Positions 19,147 through 28,144 of a stretch of 64,000 bases of DNA are shown here, piece by piece. A model generated the notes under the pieces. It was not told the DNA's origin. It worked only from the letters and a program-made list of their open reading frames with translations, and searched no databases. The position numbers were made by a program, and so were the translations under genes. Positions within the stretch are counted from its first letter, which is position 1. Each line of letters starts with the position of its first letter. Origin of the DNA: Actinacidiphila oryziradicis (GTDB lineage Bacteria; Actinomycetota; Actinomycetes; Streptomycetales; Streptomycetaceae); contig NZ_SUMC01000001.1 of NCBI RefSeq assembly GCF_005047355.1, positions 124,001 through 188,000 on the forward strand. Reading direction: 5' to 3'.

Positions 19147-20198
19147 AATCCCCCGCGGGACCGGCCCCGGGCCCCCGCCACGACTCCACAGGGCAGGCCT
19201 TGGTGAACCGCCTGACCAGTCCGCTGGTCCTCGCCATCGACGCGGGCAACAGCAAGACGGACGTGGCGATCGTCGCCGCCGACGGGTCGGTGCTCGGCGC
19301 CGCCCGCGGCGGCGGATTCAACCCCCCGGTGGTCGGTACGGAGACCGCCGTAGCGGGCCTCGCCCGGATCGTCGAACGGGCGGCGGCCGAGGCGGGGCTG
19401 CCGCTGGACGGCTCCCCGCTGGCCGGACATGTGTCGGCCTGTCTCGCCAACTGCGATCTGCCGGTGGAGGAACAGCAACTGGAAATCGCCGTCCACGACC
19501 GTGGCTGGGGCCTGAGCACCCATGTCGCCAACGACACCTTCGCCGTCCTCCGGGCCGGCGTCGACGAACCCCGCGGCGTCGCGGTGGTGTGCGGCGCCGG
19601 CATCAACTGCGTCGGCATGCTCCCCGACGGCCGTACCGCCCGCTTTCCCGCGATCGGCCGGATCTCCGGCGACTGGGGCGGCGGCGCCTTCCTCGCCGAG
19701 GAGGCCCTGTGGTGGGCCGCCCGCGCCGAGGACGGCCGCGGCGGCCCGACCGCCCTCGCCACCGCCCTCCCCGAGCACTTCGGCCTGACCTCCATGTACG
19801 CCCTCATCGGGGCCCTGCATCTGGGGCAGGTGCCGCCCTCCCGCAAGCACGAGCTCACCTCCGTCCTCTTCAGCACCGCCGAATCCGGCGACCCCGTCGC
19901 GCGCGCCATCGTCGACCGCCAGGCCGACGAGATCGTCGCCATGGCCACCGTCGCCCTGACCCGCCTCGATCTGCTCCACGACGAAGCCGAGGTGGTCCTC
20001 GGCGGCGGGGTCCTCGCCGCCCGCCGCCCGCTCCTGCTCAACGGCATCGCCGAACGCCTCGCCGTAAGGGCGCCCAAGGCCGTGATCCGGGTCGTCACCG
20101 CCCCTCCGGTGCTGGGCGCGGCTCTGCTCGGCCTGGACCGCACCGGCGCCCCGGCCGAGGCTCATGCCCGTCTGCGGGCGCACTACGCGGGTAGCTGA
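19134..20198 (+). CDS. csnK: BadF/BadG-type sugar (glucosamine?) kinase
   Basis: ATP-dependent sugar kinase expected to phosphorylate the monosaccharide released by the GH4 enzyme. The actin-fold phosphate-1 loop is LAIDAGNSKTDVAIV, followed by CGAGINCVGM and GDWGGGAFLAEEA. GTG 19134 lies 8 nt after GGGAG and overlaps csnH, giving 354 aa; GTG 19203 would trim a poorly conserved N-terminus. Related to the N-acetylglucosamine kinase fold. Ends the operon; the next gene starts 149 nt later with its own ribosome site. Confidence 0.82.
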   Translation: MGPLKSPAGPAPGPRHDSTGQALVNRLTSPLVLAIDAGNSKTDVAIVAADGSVLGAARGGGFNPPVVGTETAVAGLARIVERAAAEAGLPLDGSPLAGHVSACLANCDLPVEEQQLEIAVHDRGWGLSTHVANDTFAVLRAGVDEPRGVAVVCGAGINCVGMLPDGRTARFPAIGRISGDWGGGAFLAEEALWWAARAEDGRGGPTALATALPEHFGLTSMYALIGALHLGQVPPSRKHELTSVLFSTAESGDPVARAIVDRQADEIVAMATVALTRLDLLHDEAEVVLGGGVLAARRPLLLNGIAERLAVRAPKAVIRVVTAPPVLGAALLGLDRTGAPAEAHARLRAHYAGS

Positions 20199-20347
20199 GG
20201 CGTCCGGTACCGGTCAGATCCTGCCTGTCCGACGATTGAGGACAACCTTCCCGGAACCGAACACCCGCGCTGCGCGTGATCCCTGGTTGGATGTCAGTGC
20301 CTGCCGCCATACTGCTGGCCAGGGGATAGACCTGGGGGGAGGCTCAG

Positions 20348-21745
20348 TTGACGCACACACCTACACCGGTCGCGGTGCCACCCGCGCCGGATCCGCACCG
20401 GCCGCATCAACGGCAGCGGGCATGGGCCGAAGTGCCCGGCCGGCTGCGGACGGCGGGGATGACCGAGCCGGGGCGGCTGCGGATCATCGGCTCGCTGCTC
20501 GCGCTGCTGCTGGTCGCCTTCGGCACGGTCACCGCCTGGCAGGTCGCCGACCGGTCCGCCGCGGCGGACGATGTGGTCAACCGCAGCGAGCCGCTGAGCG
20601 CACAGGCCGCCGACATCTACCGCTCCCTCGCCGACGCGGACACCACCGCCGCCGATGGCTTCCTCGCGGGCGGCCTGGAGCCGCGCGCGGTGCGGCAGCG
20701 GTACGAGAACGACATCGCCCTCGCGTCCAGGAACATCGCGGACGCCGCCGCCAAGACCTCCGGTTCCGAAGAGGCCCGCGCCGAGATAGAGCTGCTGAAC
20801 AGGCAACTGCCGGTCTATACCGGGCTGGTCGAGACGGCCCGCGCCAACAACAAGCAGGGACTGCCGCTGGGCGGCGCCTATCTGCGATACGCCAACGGGC
20901 AGATGAGCAACACGATCCTGCCCGCGGCCAAGAAGCTCTGGGACCTCGAGACGGCCCGGCTCAACGACGACTACCGGCGTGCCAAGGCCCTGCCCTGGGC
21001 CGCGTGGGGACTGGGTGTCCTGGCGCTCGGCGGCCTGGTCTGGGCGCAGCGCCGCAGCTACCACCGTACGAACCGGGTCTTCAACCAGGGGCTGCTGGCC
21101 GGCTCCGCGGCGACCGCGGTGGTGCTGTTGTGGCTGGTGGCCGGGCACAGTGTGGCCCGCCTCCAGCTCGACACCTCCTATAACCAGGGCGCCAAGTCCC
21201 TCTCGCTGCTCAACAAGGCGCGGATCGAGTCATTGCAGTCACGCGGCGACGAGAACCTGACGCTGGTGGCCCGCGGTGCCGGCGCGGAGTACGACAACGA
21301 GTTCCGCTCCGGGATGCAGTCACTCGCGGGCAAGAACGCGGACGGCCGTACCGGCCTGCTGGCACAGGCACTCGCCCTCGCCAATGACGCGAAAGGCCGC
21401 GATTCGATCAAGACGGCGATGAAGGACGCCCAGGCGTGGTGGGCTCTGAACGGCAAGGCCCGCGCCAGTGACGACTCGGGCAACTATCAGGACGCGGTCG
21501 CGCAGACAATCGGCGGCGATCTCAAGAGCGGCAAACAGGCCAAGGAGTACACCGGCATCTGCTTCGACGGGGTCGACGCCAGCATCGAGGCGGCCGTCGC
21601 CCACGAGCAGCAGGAGTTCCAGCACGCCGCGAACGCCGGGCGCGGTGCGCTGACCGGCCTCGGCGCGGGCGCCGCGCTGCTCGCCGTGCTCGGCGCGACG
21701 GGAGCGGTGCTCGGCATCGGGCGACGACTGTCGGAGTACCGGTGA
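20348..21745 (+). CDS. glnX: Four-TM membrane sensor, GlnX-like
   Basis: 465 aa with TM helices near residues 45-65, 215-235, 248-268 and 434-456, bounding two extracytoplasmic helical domains (~66-214 and ~269-433). This is the architecture of mycobacterial GlnX (Rv0412c), which couples the binding protein GlnH to the kinase PknG. TTG 20348 is preceded by GGGGGGAGG at 5-nt spacing. The stop overlaps glnH (GTGA), so the two are translationally coupled. The function as amino-acid signal transducer is taken from mycobacteria and from the identical gene company; sequence identity was not measured. Confidence 0.78.
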   Translation: MTHTPTPVAVPPAPDPHRPHQRQRAWAEVPGRLRTAGMTEPGRLRIIGSLLALLLVAFGTVTAWQVADRSAAADDVVNRSEPLSAQAADIYRSLADADTTAADGFLAGGLEPRAVRQRYENDIALASRNIADAAAKTSGSEEARAEIELLNRQLPVYTGLVETARANNKQGLPLGGAYLRYANGQMSNTILPAAKKLWDLETARLNDDYRRAKALPWAAWGLGVLALGGLVWAQRRSYHRTNRVFNQGLLAGSAATAVVLLWLVAGHSVARLQLDTSYNQGAKSLSLLNKARIESLQSRGDENLTLVARGAGAEYDNEFRSGMQSLAGKNADGRTGLLAQALALANDAKGRDSIKTAMKDAQAWWALNGKARASDDSGNYQDAVAQTIGGDLKSGKQAKEYTGICFDGVDASIEAAVAHEQQEFQHAANAGRGALTGLGAGAALLAVLGATGAVLGIGRRLSEYR

Positions 21746-22779
21746 ACGGCGGAAGGTGGCGGACGATGGACGGGGCCGATCGGCGCGGCTGGGCGCGCAT
21801 TCACGGCTGGGGACGGCGCCGGCGCGGCTGGGGCGGAGTGGCCGCGATGGCGGCCGCGTGCGCGGTGGCGGTGGCCGCCACGGCCGCGCCGCTGCACGAC
21901 ACCGCCGACGACGCGGTGCGGCAGGCCCAGAGTACGGCGAGTGTCCAGCAGGCGTCGGCGCAGAACACCTGCGACCACCCCGAGGCGAGCCTCCCGCCGT
22001 CCGGCGCGAGCGGCACGTCGGTCCAGCGGATCATCAGGCGCGGCAAGCTGGTCGTCGGCGTCGACCAGAACAGCTATCTGTGGGGCTACCGCGATCCGAC
22101 CAGCGGGAACATCGTCGGCTTCGACATCGACCTGGTCAAGGCCATAGCCCAGGACATCCTGGGGGACGCCAACGCGGTCACGTACAAGACGGTCCCGACG
22201 GCGAAACGTTTTGAAGCGATCCGGAAGGGTGACGTGGACATGGTGGTGCGCACCGTGACCATCAACTGCCAGCGACTCCAGCAGGAGCAGGTGCTCTTCT
22301 CCGCCGCCTACTTCGAGGCGGGGCAGCAACTCCTCGTCCCCAAACAGGGGTCGTCCATCACGGCGTTCGACGGCTCGCTGAAGGGTAAGAAGGTCTGCAC
22401 GGCGGAGGGATCGACCGGCCAGACCAAGCTCGAGGAGGACGGCCACGGAGCGCGCGTCGTGCTCGTACCGAACCAGCTGGACTGCCTGGTCAGGATGCAG
22501 CTCGGCCAGGTCGACGCGGTGTTCACCGACAATGCTCTCGCAGCCGGCCAGGCCGCCCAGGACCCGACGACACACCTGGTGGGCAAACGGGTCACCACCG
22601 AGTACTACGGCGTGGCCATGAACAAAAACGACAAGGACCTGGTCCGCCGCGTCAACCAAGTGCTCCAGCAATACACCGCTGGCGGCTCCAGCAGCCCCTG
22701 GATGCAGGCGTACCGTAAGTGGCTCCAGGCCGATCTGCCCGGCCAGGTCCCACCCCAGCCGCTCTACTCCGGCAACTGA
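21742..22779 (+). CDS. glnH: Periplasmic amino-acid-binding protein, GlnH-like
   Basis: A family-3 solute-binding protein (VQRIIRRGKLVVGVDQNSY, GFDIDLVKAIAQDIL, GDVDMVVRTVTI, VFTDN) of 345 aa, the fold that binds Glu/Gln/Asp. It has a basic N-terminus (RRRRGWGG) and a hydrophobic segment near residues 32-50. There is a Cys at ~40 inside that segment, but no proper lipobox and no clear drop in hydrophobicity after it. It is therefore probably an anchored rather than lipidated protein. No permease or ATPase is adjacent: it sits between glnX and pknG, which argues for sensing rather than uptake. Confidence 0.82.
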   Translation: MNGGRWRTMDGADRRGWARIHGWGRRRRGWGGVAAMAAACAVAVAATAAPLHDTADDAVRQAQSTASVQQASAQNTCDHPEASLPPSGASGTSVQRIIRRGKLVVGVDQNSYLWGYRDPTSGNIVGFDIDLVKAIAQDILGDANAVTYKTVPTAKRFEAIRKGDVDMVVRTVTINCQRLQQEQVLFSAAYFEAGQQLLVPKQGSSITAFDGSLKGKKVCTAEGSTGQTKLEEDGHGARVVLVPNQLDCLVRMQLGQVDAVFTDNALAAGQAAQDPTTHLVGKRVTTEYYGVAMNKNDKDLVRRVNQVLQQYTAGGSSSPWMQAYRKWLQADLPGQVPPQPLYSGN

Positions 22780-22800
22780 GACGACAGGAAAGTAGGTGCG

Positions 22801-24096
22801 ATGGCGGTCGCGGGACCATCCGGACCGGCGATGAGCCGAGAGGACGTGGACCGTGCGCTGGCACGGCTCGGCGCGGAACACGAGGCCATCGAGTCGTCCC
22901 TGCTGGCGCTCCAGGACCACTCCGGCCGCAGGCTCCTGGAAGGCGCCGGCCTCACCGGCACCACGAAGGAGCGCTGGGCCGCCACCGAGCAGGCCATCTC
23001 CCTGCTGTGGGCCCACTTCGACGCGTACACCGACGCCCTCGCCAGCGCCCGTGCGCTGCGCCGCCGACGGCGCTGGCCCACCCAGAGCGAGCTCAACGAG
23101 CTCACCGACCTGCTGCGCGGCTCCGGCGTCACCGTGGCGGGCTCCGTCCTACCCGACACCGTCACCAGTCTCACTGGTCTCACCGGCCCCGCCCGCCTCA
23201 GCGAGCAGCTCAGCCTCGATGAGCTCCTGGAACGGATGAACGGCTGGTACGCCCAGGCCATCGAGATGGTCTCGGCCGCCGACGCCGTCTGGTCCGCGCT
23301 CCCGGCCCGGATAGACCTCCTCTCCGCCGAGGTCCAGCGGGTGCGCTCACTCGCCCACTCCATCGGGGTCCGCCCCGGCGCCCACCCCTCCGGCGACGAC
23401 CTGGAAGAGCTGATCACCGGCCTGGCCGCGCTGCGTGAACAGGTCATCTCCGACCCGCTGGCCTTCTGGACCGCCGGCCGCCGCCCCGACACCGCCCGCT
23501 ACGACGAGGCCGGCCGCACCCTGGAGGACATCCGCCGCGAGGTCGACGCGGTGCTCCACGTACGCGACGACGTCGACGAGCGGCTACACCGGCTCCGCGA
23601 CGTCATCTCCCGCGCCGACCGCACCCTCACCGAGGCCCGCAGCGCCCGGGGCGAGGTCCTCGCCAAGATCGCCGCCTCCGAGGTACCCGCCGTGAGCACC
23701 CCGTCCGCCGCCCTCCACGAGCAGCTGAACGCCGCCGTCGAGTACCGAAGATCCGCCCAGTGGCACCGCCTCTCGCCGCTCCTGGACAGCCTCGAGGAGC
23801 ACGCCGACGACGAACTGCTCCGCGCCCGCGACTCCCTGACCGCCGTCACCGCCCCGCTCGCCGTCCGCGCCGAGCTGCGCGGACGGCTCGACGCCTACCG
23901 CGCCAAGGTCTCGCGGCACGGCGCCGGCGAGGACCTGCTGCTCATCGAGCGGTACGACCAGGCCCGCCGCCTGCTGTGGAGCGCCCCCTGCGATCTGCGG
24001 GCCGCGGAGCACGCCGTACTCCGGTACCAGCAGGCGGTGGCCGAGGTGCTGGTCCCCGGGCCGCCGGCACCCGCGGACCGCCGTGAGGGGCCGTGA
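22801..24096 (+). CDS. Helical protein of unknown function in the pknG cluster
   Basis: 431 aa, no signal peptide or TM segment, and rich in Ala/Arg/Leu/Glu, with long helices likely to form coiled coils (about 12-75, 170-215 and 250-300). I do not recognise a named domain. It starts 21 nt after glnH and lies 78 nt before pknG, in the same direction, so it is probably co-expressed. A cytoplasmic scaffold between the membrane sensor and the kinase, or a kinase substrate, is a reasonable guess but unproven. Confidence 0.7.
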   Translation: MAVAGPSGPAMSREDVDRALARLGAEHEAIESSLLALQDHSGRRLLEGAGLTGTTKERWAATEQAISLLWAHFDAYTDALASARALRRRRRWPTQSELNELTDLLRGSGVTVAGSVLPDTVTSLTGLTGPARLSEQLSLDELLERMNGWYAQAIEMVSAADAVWSALPARIDLLSAEVQRVRSLAHSIGVRPGAHPSGDDLEELITGLAALREQVISDPLAFWTAGRRPDTARYDEAGRTLEDIRREVDAVLHVRDDVDERLHRLRDVISRADRTLTEARSARGEVLAKIAASEVPAVSTPSAALHEQLNAAVEYRRSAQWHRLSPLLDSLEEHADDELLRARDSLTAVTAPLAVRAELRGRLDAYRAKVSRHGAGEDLLLIERYDQARRLLWSAPCDLRAAEHAVLRYQQAVAEVLVPGPPAPADRREGP

Positions 24097-24174
24097 TAGG
24101 CCGTGACGGGCAGCCGGCGGCCGTGACCGGCGTATGAACGTTCCATGGGGGATATGGGGGACAAGGGGAACACC

Positions 24175-26892
24175 ATGAGCAAGTGCCAACGCCCGGACTG
24201 CACCGGGACCATCGAGGACGTCGGCAGCGGCGACCTTTACTGCGACACCTGCGGACTCGCCCCGGTGCCGCAGCCCGCCGGCGCCGGGTCATCGCCCGGG
24301 CGCGGGAGCGGGACCGGCGGCCGTAACAGTTCCGGCGGCAAGGGGAGTTCGGGCGTCTCCTCCCGGGCCTCCCGCTCCTCCGGCTCCCCCTCGGGCGCCT
24401 CGCGCCGCTCCGTCTCCGGGCGGCTGTCCCACGCGCTCAGCGGCAGTACCATCGGCCCCTCGGTGTCCGTGCGCAGCTCCCGTTCCGGCGGCACCGGCCC
24501 GACCCGCAGCCGGCTCGGCGCCGGACTGGTGTCCGTACCGACCATCCCGCGGCCCGACCCGGCCGCCGCCGTCCTGGAGAACCCCGAGGTCCCCGAGCGG
24601 AAGCGGTACTGCAGCAAGAGCGGCTGCGGCGCGCCCGTCGGACGCAGCCGCGGTGACCGCCCGGGCCGCACGGAGGGCTTCTGCACCAAGTGCGGCCAGC
24701 CGTACTCCTTTACGCCCAAGCTGCGGGCGGGAGATGTCGTCCACGGCCAGTACGAGGTCGTGGGCTGCCTGGCGCACGGCGGGCTCGGCTGGATCTATCT
24801 CGCCGTCGACCGCGCGGTCAGCGACCGCTGGGTCGTCCTGAAAGGCCTGCTCGACACCGGAGACGAGGACGCGCTGGCCGCCGCCGTCTCGGAGCGGCGG
24901 TTCCTCGCCGAGATCGAGCATCCCAACATCGTCCGCATCTACAACTTCGTCGAGCACCTCGACCAGCGCAGCGGCACCCTCGACGGCTACATCGTCATGG
25001 CGTACGTCGGCGGCAAGTCCCTGAAGGAGATCGCCAACGAGCGGCGCGGCCCCGACGGCAAGCGCCGGCCGCTGCCGGTGGAGCAGGCCATCGCTTACGC
25101 CATCGAGGCGTTGGAAGCCCTCGGCCACCTCCACAGCCGCAATCTGCTGTACTGCGACTTCAAGGTCGACAACGCCATCCAGCAGGAGGACCGGCTCGAA
25201 CTCATCGACATGGGCGCGGTCCGGAGGATGGACGACCAGGACTCCGCGATCTACGGCACGATCGGCTACCAGGCGCCGGAGGTCGCCGAGCTCGGCCCCT
25301 CCGTCGCCTCCGACCTCTACACCGTCGCCCGCACCCTCGCCGTCCTCACCTTCGACTTCCAGGGCTATACGAACTACTTCGTCGACAGCCTCCCCGACCC
25401 CGGCAACATCCCCGTCTTCTCGCGGTACGAGTCCTTCTACCGCCTCCTCGTCCGGGCCACCGACCCCGATCCCGGCAAGCGCTTCGGGTCCGCCGAGGAA
25501 ATGACCGACCAGCTCCTCGGCGTCCTCCGCGAGGTCGTGGCCCTCCAGAGCGGCAAGCCCCGCCCAGCCCTCTCCACCCTCTTCGGGCCGGAACTGCGAG
25601 TCGTCGACACCCAGTTGGTCGGCCCCCTGACAGGCGACGCCTCCGTCCTCGGCGCGAACAAGCCTGCGGCACGGCTGGGCCGGAAGCCGTTCCGGGGTGG
25701 CCAGGCGAACGGGGGAGCCGCGTCCCGTACCTCGTCGGGAAGGCCGGCGGCTTTCGGCAGCGTCGGCGCACCGGGCACGGGCGGCAGCGTCGCCCTGCCG
25801 ATGCAGGCCGGCGGCGGCGCGGGGGTGCCGGGCCCGCACGCCGTGGCGGCCACGTACATCCCGACCGCGCCGAGCAGGCCGTACACGGTGCCGGACCGCG
25901 CGTCCGGCGCGGCCGTCGCCGGGCAACCGGCCAACGGCGGTGCCGCGGGCCCCGTGCCTGCCGTCGCGCGGCTCAACGCACGGGTCGCGGCCCTCGCGCT
26001 GCCCGTGCCGCATGTGGACCCGGCCGACCCCAACGCCGGTTTCCTGGCGGGCCTGGCGGCCGTGGCACCGGCGGAGCTGGCCGCAGCCTTGCGGGCGGCG
26101 CCGGTCGACTCCGTGGAGAAGCGGCTGCGGGACCTCAGGGCGCGGCTGGAGATGGACGACCCGGCCGCGGCCTGGCGCGTGCTGCGGGCGCTGGCCGACG
26201 ACGACCTCGACGACTGGCGCGTGGTCTGGCACCGCGGGCTGGCCGCACTGGCCGCAGGCGACAACGAGATGGCGGCGCTGTCCTTCGACGCCGTGTACGA
26301 CGCCTTCCCGGGCGAGTCCGCGCCCAAGCTGGCGCTCGGCATCTGCGCCGAGGTGCTGGACCAACTGGACAACGCCGCCGAGTACTACCGGCTGGTGTGG
26401 ACCACCGACCAGAGCTACGTCAGCGCCGCGTTCGGCCTCGCCCGCGTGCTGCTGGCATCGGGCGACCGGGGCGGGGCCGTGGCCGCGCTGGAGTCGGTGC
26501 CGGGGGCCTCGATCCACTTCACGGCGGCCCGGGTCGCCGCGATACGCGCCCGGCTGCGCGAGCGATCACCGCGGGAACCGCTGCTGGAAGACCTGCGGGA
26601 GGCAGCAGCCCAGGTGGAGGCGCTACAGCGGCTCGGCATCGACGCCGACCGGCGCGAACAGCTCTCCACCGAAGTGCTGGGCAGCGCACTCGACTGGGTA
26701 CTCTCCGGCAGCCCCGGCGCCGGCCCGGACGCCACCGGGACCAGACTGCTGGACTGCGGCCTGAACGAACGAGGGCTGCGCTTCGGCCTGGAGCGCTCCT
26801 ACCGCGTACTGGCCCGGCTCGCCCAGCAGGGCAGCTCAAGGATCGAACTGGTGGAACGCGCCAACCGCTTCCGCCCCCGGACGTGGGTGTAA
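24175..26892 (+). CDS. pknG: PknG-type Ser/Thr protein kinase with zinc ribbon and TPR
   Basis: A soluble eukaryotic-like kinase that, in mycobacteria and corynebacteria, phosphorylates FHA proteins (GarA/OdhI) to set TCA/glutamate flux. 905 aa from ATG 24175 (AAGGGGAA upstream; ATGs at 24145 and 24154 are weaker). Order: zinc knuckles C4/C9/C23/C26; a Ser/Gly-rich linker; rubredoxin-like C146/C151/C170/C173; kinase domain from ~195 with loop AHGGLGWIYLAVD, Lys K223, catalytic D328 in YCDFKVDN and D345 in LIDMGAV; then a TPR-rich C-terminus (FPGESAPKLALG). HRD and DFG are replaced by YCD and DMG, as is typical of PknG (YND, DLG in M. tuberculosis). The extra N-terminal knuckle and long linker are additions. 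Confidence 0.93.
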   Translation: MSKCQRPDCTGTIEDVGSGDLYCDTCGLAPVPQPAGAGSSPGRGSGTGGRNSSGGKGSSGVSSRASRSSGSPSGASRRSVSGRLSHALSGSTIGPSVSVRSSRSGGTGPTRSRLGAGLVSVPTIPRPDPAAAVLENPEVPERKRYCSKSGCGAPVGRSRGDRPGRTEGFCTKCGQPYSFTPKLRAGDVVHGQYEVVGCLAHGGLGWIYLAVDRAVSDRWVVLKGLLDTGDEDALAAAVSERRFLAEIEHPNIVRIYNFVEHLDQRSGTLDGYIVMAYVGGKSLKEIANERRGPDGKRRPLPVEQAIAYAIEALEALGHLHSRNLLYCDFKVDNAIQQEDRLELIDMGAVRRMDDQDSAIYGTIGYQAPEVAELGPSVASDLYTVARTLAVLTFDFQGYTNYFVDSLPDPGNIPVFSRYESFYRLLVRATDPDPGKRFGSAEEMTDQLLGVLREVVALQSGKPRPALSTLFGPELRVVDTQLVGPLTGDASVLGANKPAARLGRKPFRGGQANGGAASRTSSGRPAAFGSVGAPGTGGSVALPMQAGGGAGVPGPHAVAATYIPTAPSRPYTVPDRASGAAVAGQPANGGAAGPVPAVARLNARVAALALPVPHVDPADPNAGFLAGLAAVAPAELAAALRAAPVDSVEKRLRDLRARLEMDDPAAAWRVLRALADDDLDDWRVVWHRGLAALAAGDNEMAALSFDAVYDAFPGESAPKLALGICAEVLDQLDNAAEYYRLVWTTDQSYVSAAFGLARVLLASGDRGGAVAALESVPGASIHFTAARVAAIRARLRERSPREPLLEDLREAAAQVEALQRLGIDADRREQLSTEVLGSALDWVLSGSPGAGPDATGTRLLDCGLNERGLRFGLERSYRVLARLAQQGSSRIELVERANRFRPRTWV

Positions 26893-26895
26893 CAC

Positions 26896-28113
26896 ATGCC
26901 GCAACTGACCGCCTGCCCCTCCTGCGCGGAACCCCTGGAGCCCGACGACAAGTTCTGCGGCCTGTGCGGCGCGGAGCTGCCCTCCCCGGACTCCCTCCCG
27001 GCCGGGAGCACTACCGGGAGCACGGCGCCGAGCAAACCCCCCGGGTCCGGACCCCCAGCCGGACCCGCGTCCGGCACCCCGGACGCGTACCACCTCGCCC
27101 CGCCCGCCGAGGGCCCCGCCGTGCAGCCGCCACCGCAGCCGACGGCCACCGACCCCCGTGCGAAGCCCCCCGCCATGGAGGCGCCGGGCCCGCCGCAGGC
27201 GCTGTGCGTGGCGTGCGGCGTCGGCGGGGTCGACGCCGACGGATACTGCGAGCACTGCGGGCACGCCCAGCCGCGCCCGCGCGACCACCAGGAGCAGGAG
27301 CTGGAGGGCGTGGCGGCGGTCAGCGACCGGGGGCTGCGGCACCACCGCAACGAGGACGCCTTCACCGTGTCCGCGACAGCCCTCCCCGACGGCACCCCCG
27401 CCGTGGTCGCCGTGGTGTGCGACGGGGTGTCGTCCGCGTACCGCCCGGACGACGCGTCGGCAGCGGCTGCCGAGGCCGCCAACGAGTCCCTGCTCGAAGC
27501 ACTCCAGCACGGCGCCGCGTTCGCGGACGCCATGCACGACGCCCTGCTCACCGCCGGTCAGGCCGTCACCGACCTCGCTGCCGAGGATCCCGGCCGGGGC
27601 CCGGCCCCGCATCACAACGCCCCGGCCTGCACCTGCGTGAGCGCCATCGCCTCCGGCAAGGGCTTCACCGTCGGCTGGATCGGCGACAGCCGCGCGTACT
27701 GGATCCCGGACGATCGCGACAACCCCGCCGCCCGCCTCACCGAGGACGACTCCTGGGCGGCCCGGATGGTCTTGGCCGGCCTGATGTCCGAGCATGAGGC
27801 ATACGCGGACCCTCGTGCCCATGCCATTACCGGCTGGCTCGGGGCGGACGCGGCCGAACTGGAGCCGCACACCGCTTCCTTCGAGCCCGACGGGCCGGGT
27901 GTGCTGGTGGTGTGCACCGACGGACTGTGGAACTACGCGGAGTCCGCCGCCGAGTTGGCCTCGGTGGTACCGGCGGACGCACGTACGAATCCGCTGCGCT
28001 GCGCGCAGGTCCTGGTGGGGGTGGCGCTCGACGGGGGCGGCCACGACAACGTAACGGTCGCCGTTCTGCCGTTCCCGGCGCCTTCCGGGCGGGCAGAAAA
28101 CGAACCTGCGTAA
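26896..28113 (+). CDS. PP2C-family protein phosphatase with two zinc knuckles
   Basis: Expected to dephosphorylate Ser/Thr targets of the adjacent kinase. 405 aa. The N-terminus holds two zinc knuckles: CPSCAEPLEPDDKFCGLCG (6-24) and a second C-x2-C...C-x2-C near 100-120, separated by a Pro-rich linker. The PP2C domain begins near 138: SDRGLRHHRNEDAF, VVCDGVSSA, GWIGDSRAYW, CTDGLWNYA, GGHDNVTVAVLPF, which together supply the metal-binding Asp residues. Starts 3 nt after the pknG stop, so the two are surely co-translated. Confidence 0.93.
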   Translation: MPQLTACPSCAEPLEPDDKFCGLCGAELPSPDSLPAGSTTGSTAPSKPPGSGPPAGPASGTPDAYHLAPPAEGPAVQPPPQPTATDPRAKPPAMEAPGPPQALCVACGVGGVDADGYCEHCGHAQPRPRDHQEQELEGVAAVSDRGLRHHRNEDAFTVSATALPDGTPAVVAVVCDGVSSAYRPDDASAAAAEAANESLLEALQHGAAFADAMHDALLTAGQAVTDLAAEDPGRGPAPHHNAPACTCVSAIASGKGFTVGWIGDSRAYWIPDDRDNPAARLTEDDSWAARMVLAGLMSEHEAYADPRAHAITGWLGADAAELEPHTASFEPDGPGVLVVCTDGLWNYAESAAELASVVPADARTNPLRCAQVLVGVALDGGGHDNVTVAVLPFPAPSGRAENEPA

Positions 28114-28144
28114 CCTGCGCAAAGCAGGCTAAGGAGTGTAAGCC

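Noticed and set aside
24690..27797. 1035-codon plus-strand frame over pknG and the phosphatase
   Set aside because: Out-of-frame shadow with Arg/Pro/Gly runs crossing two real genes; kinase and PP2C motifs are all in the other frames.
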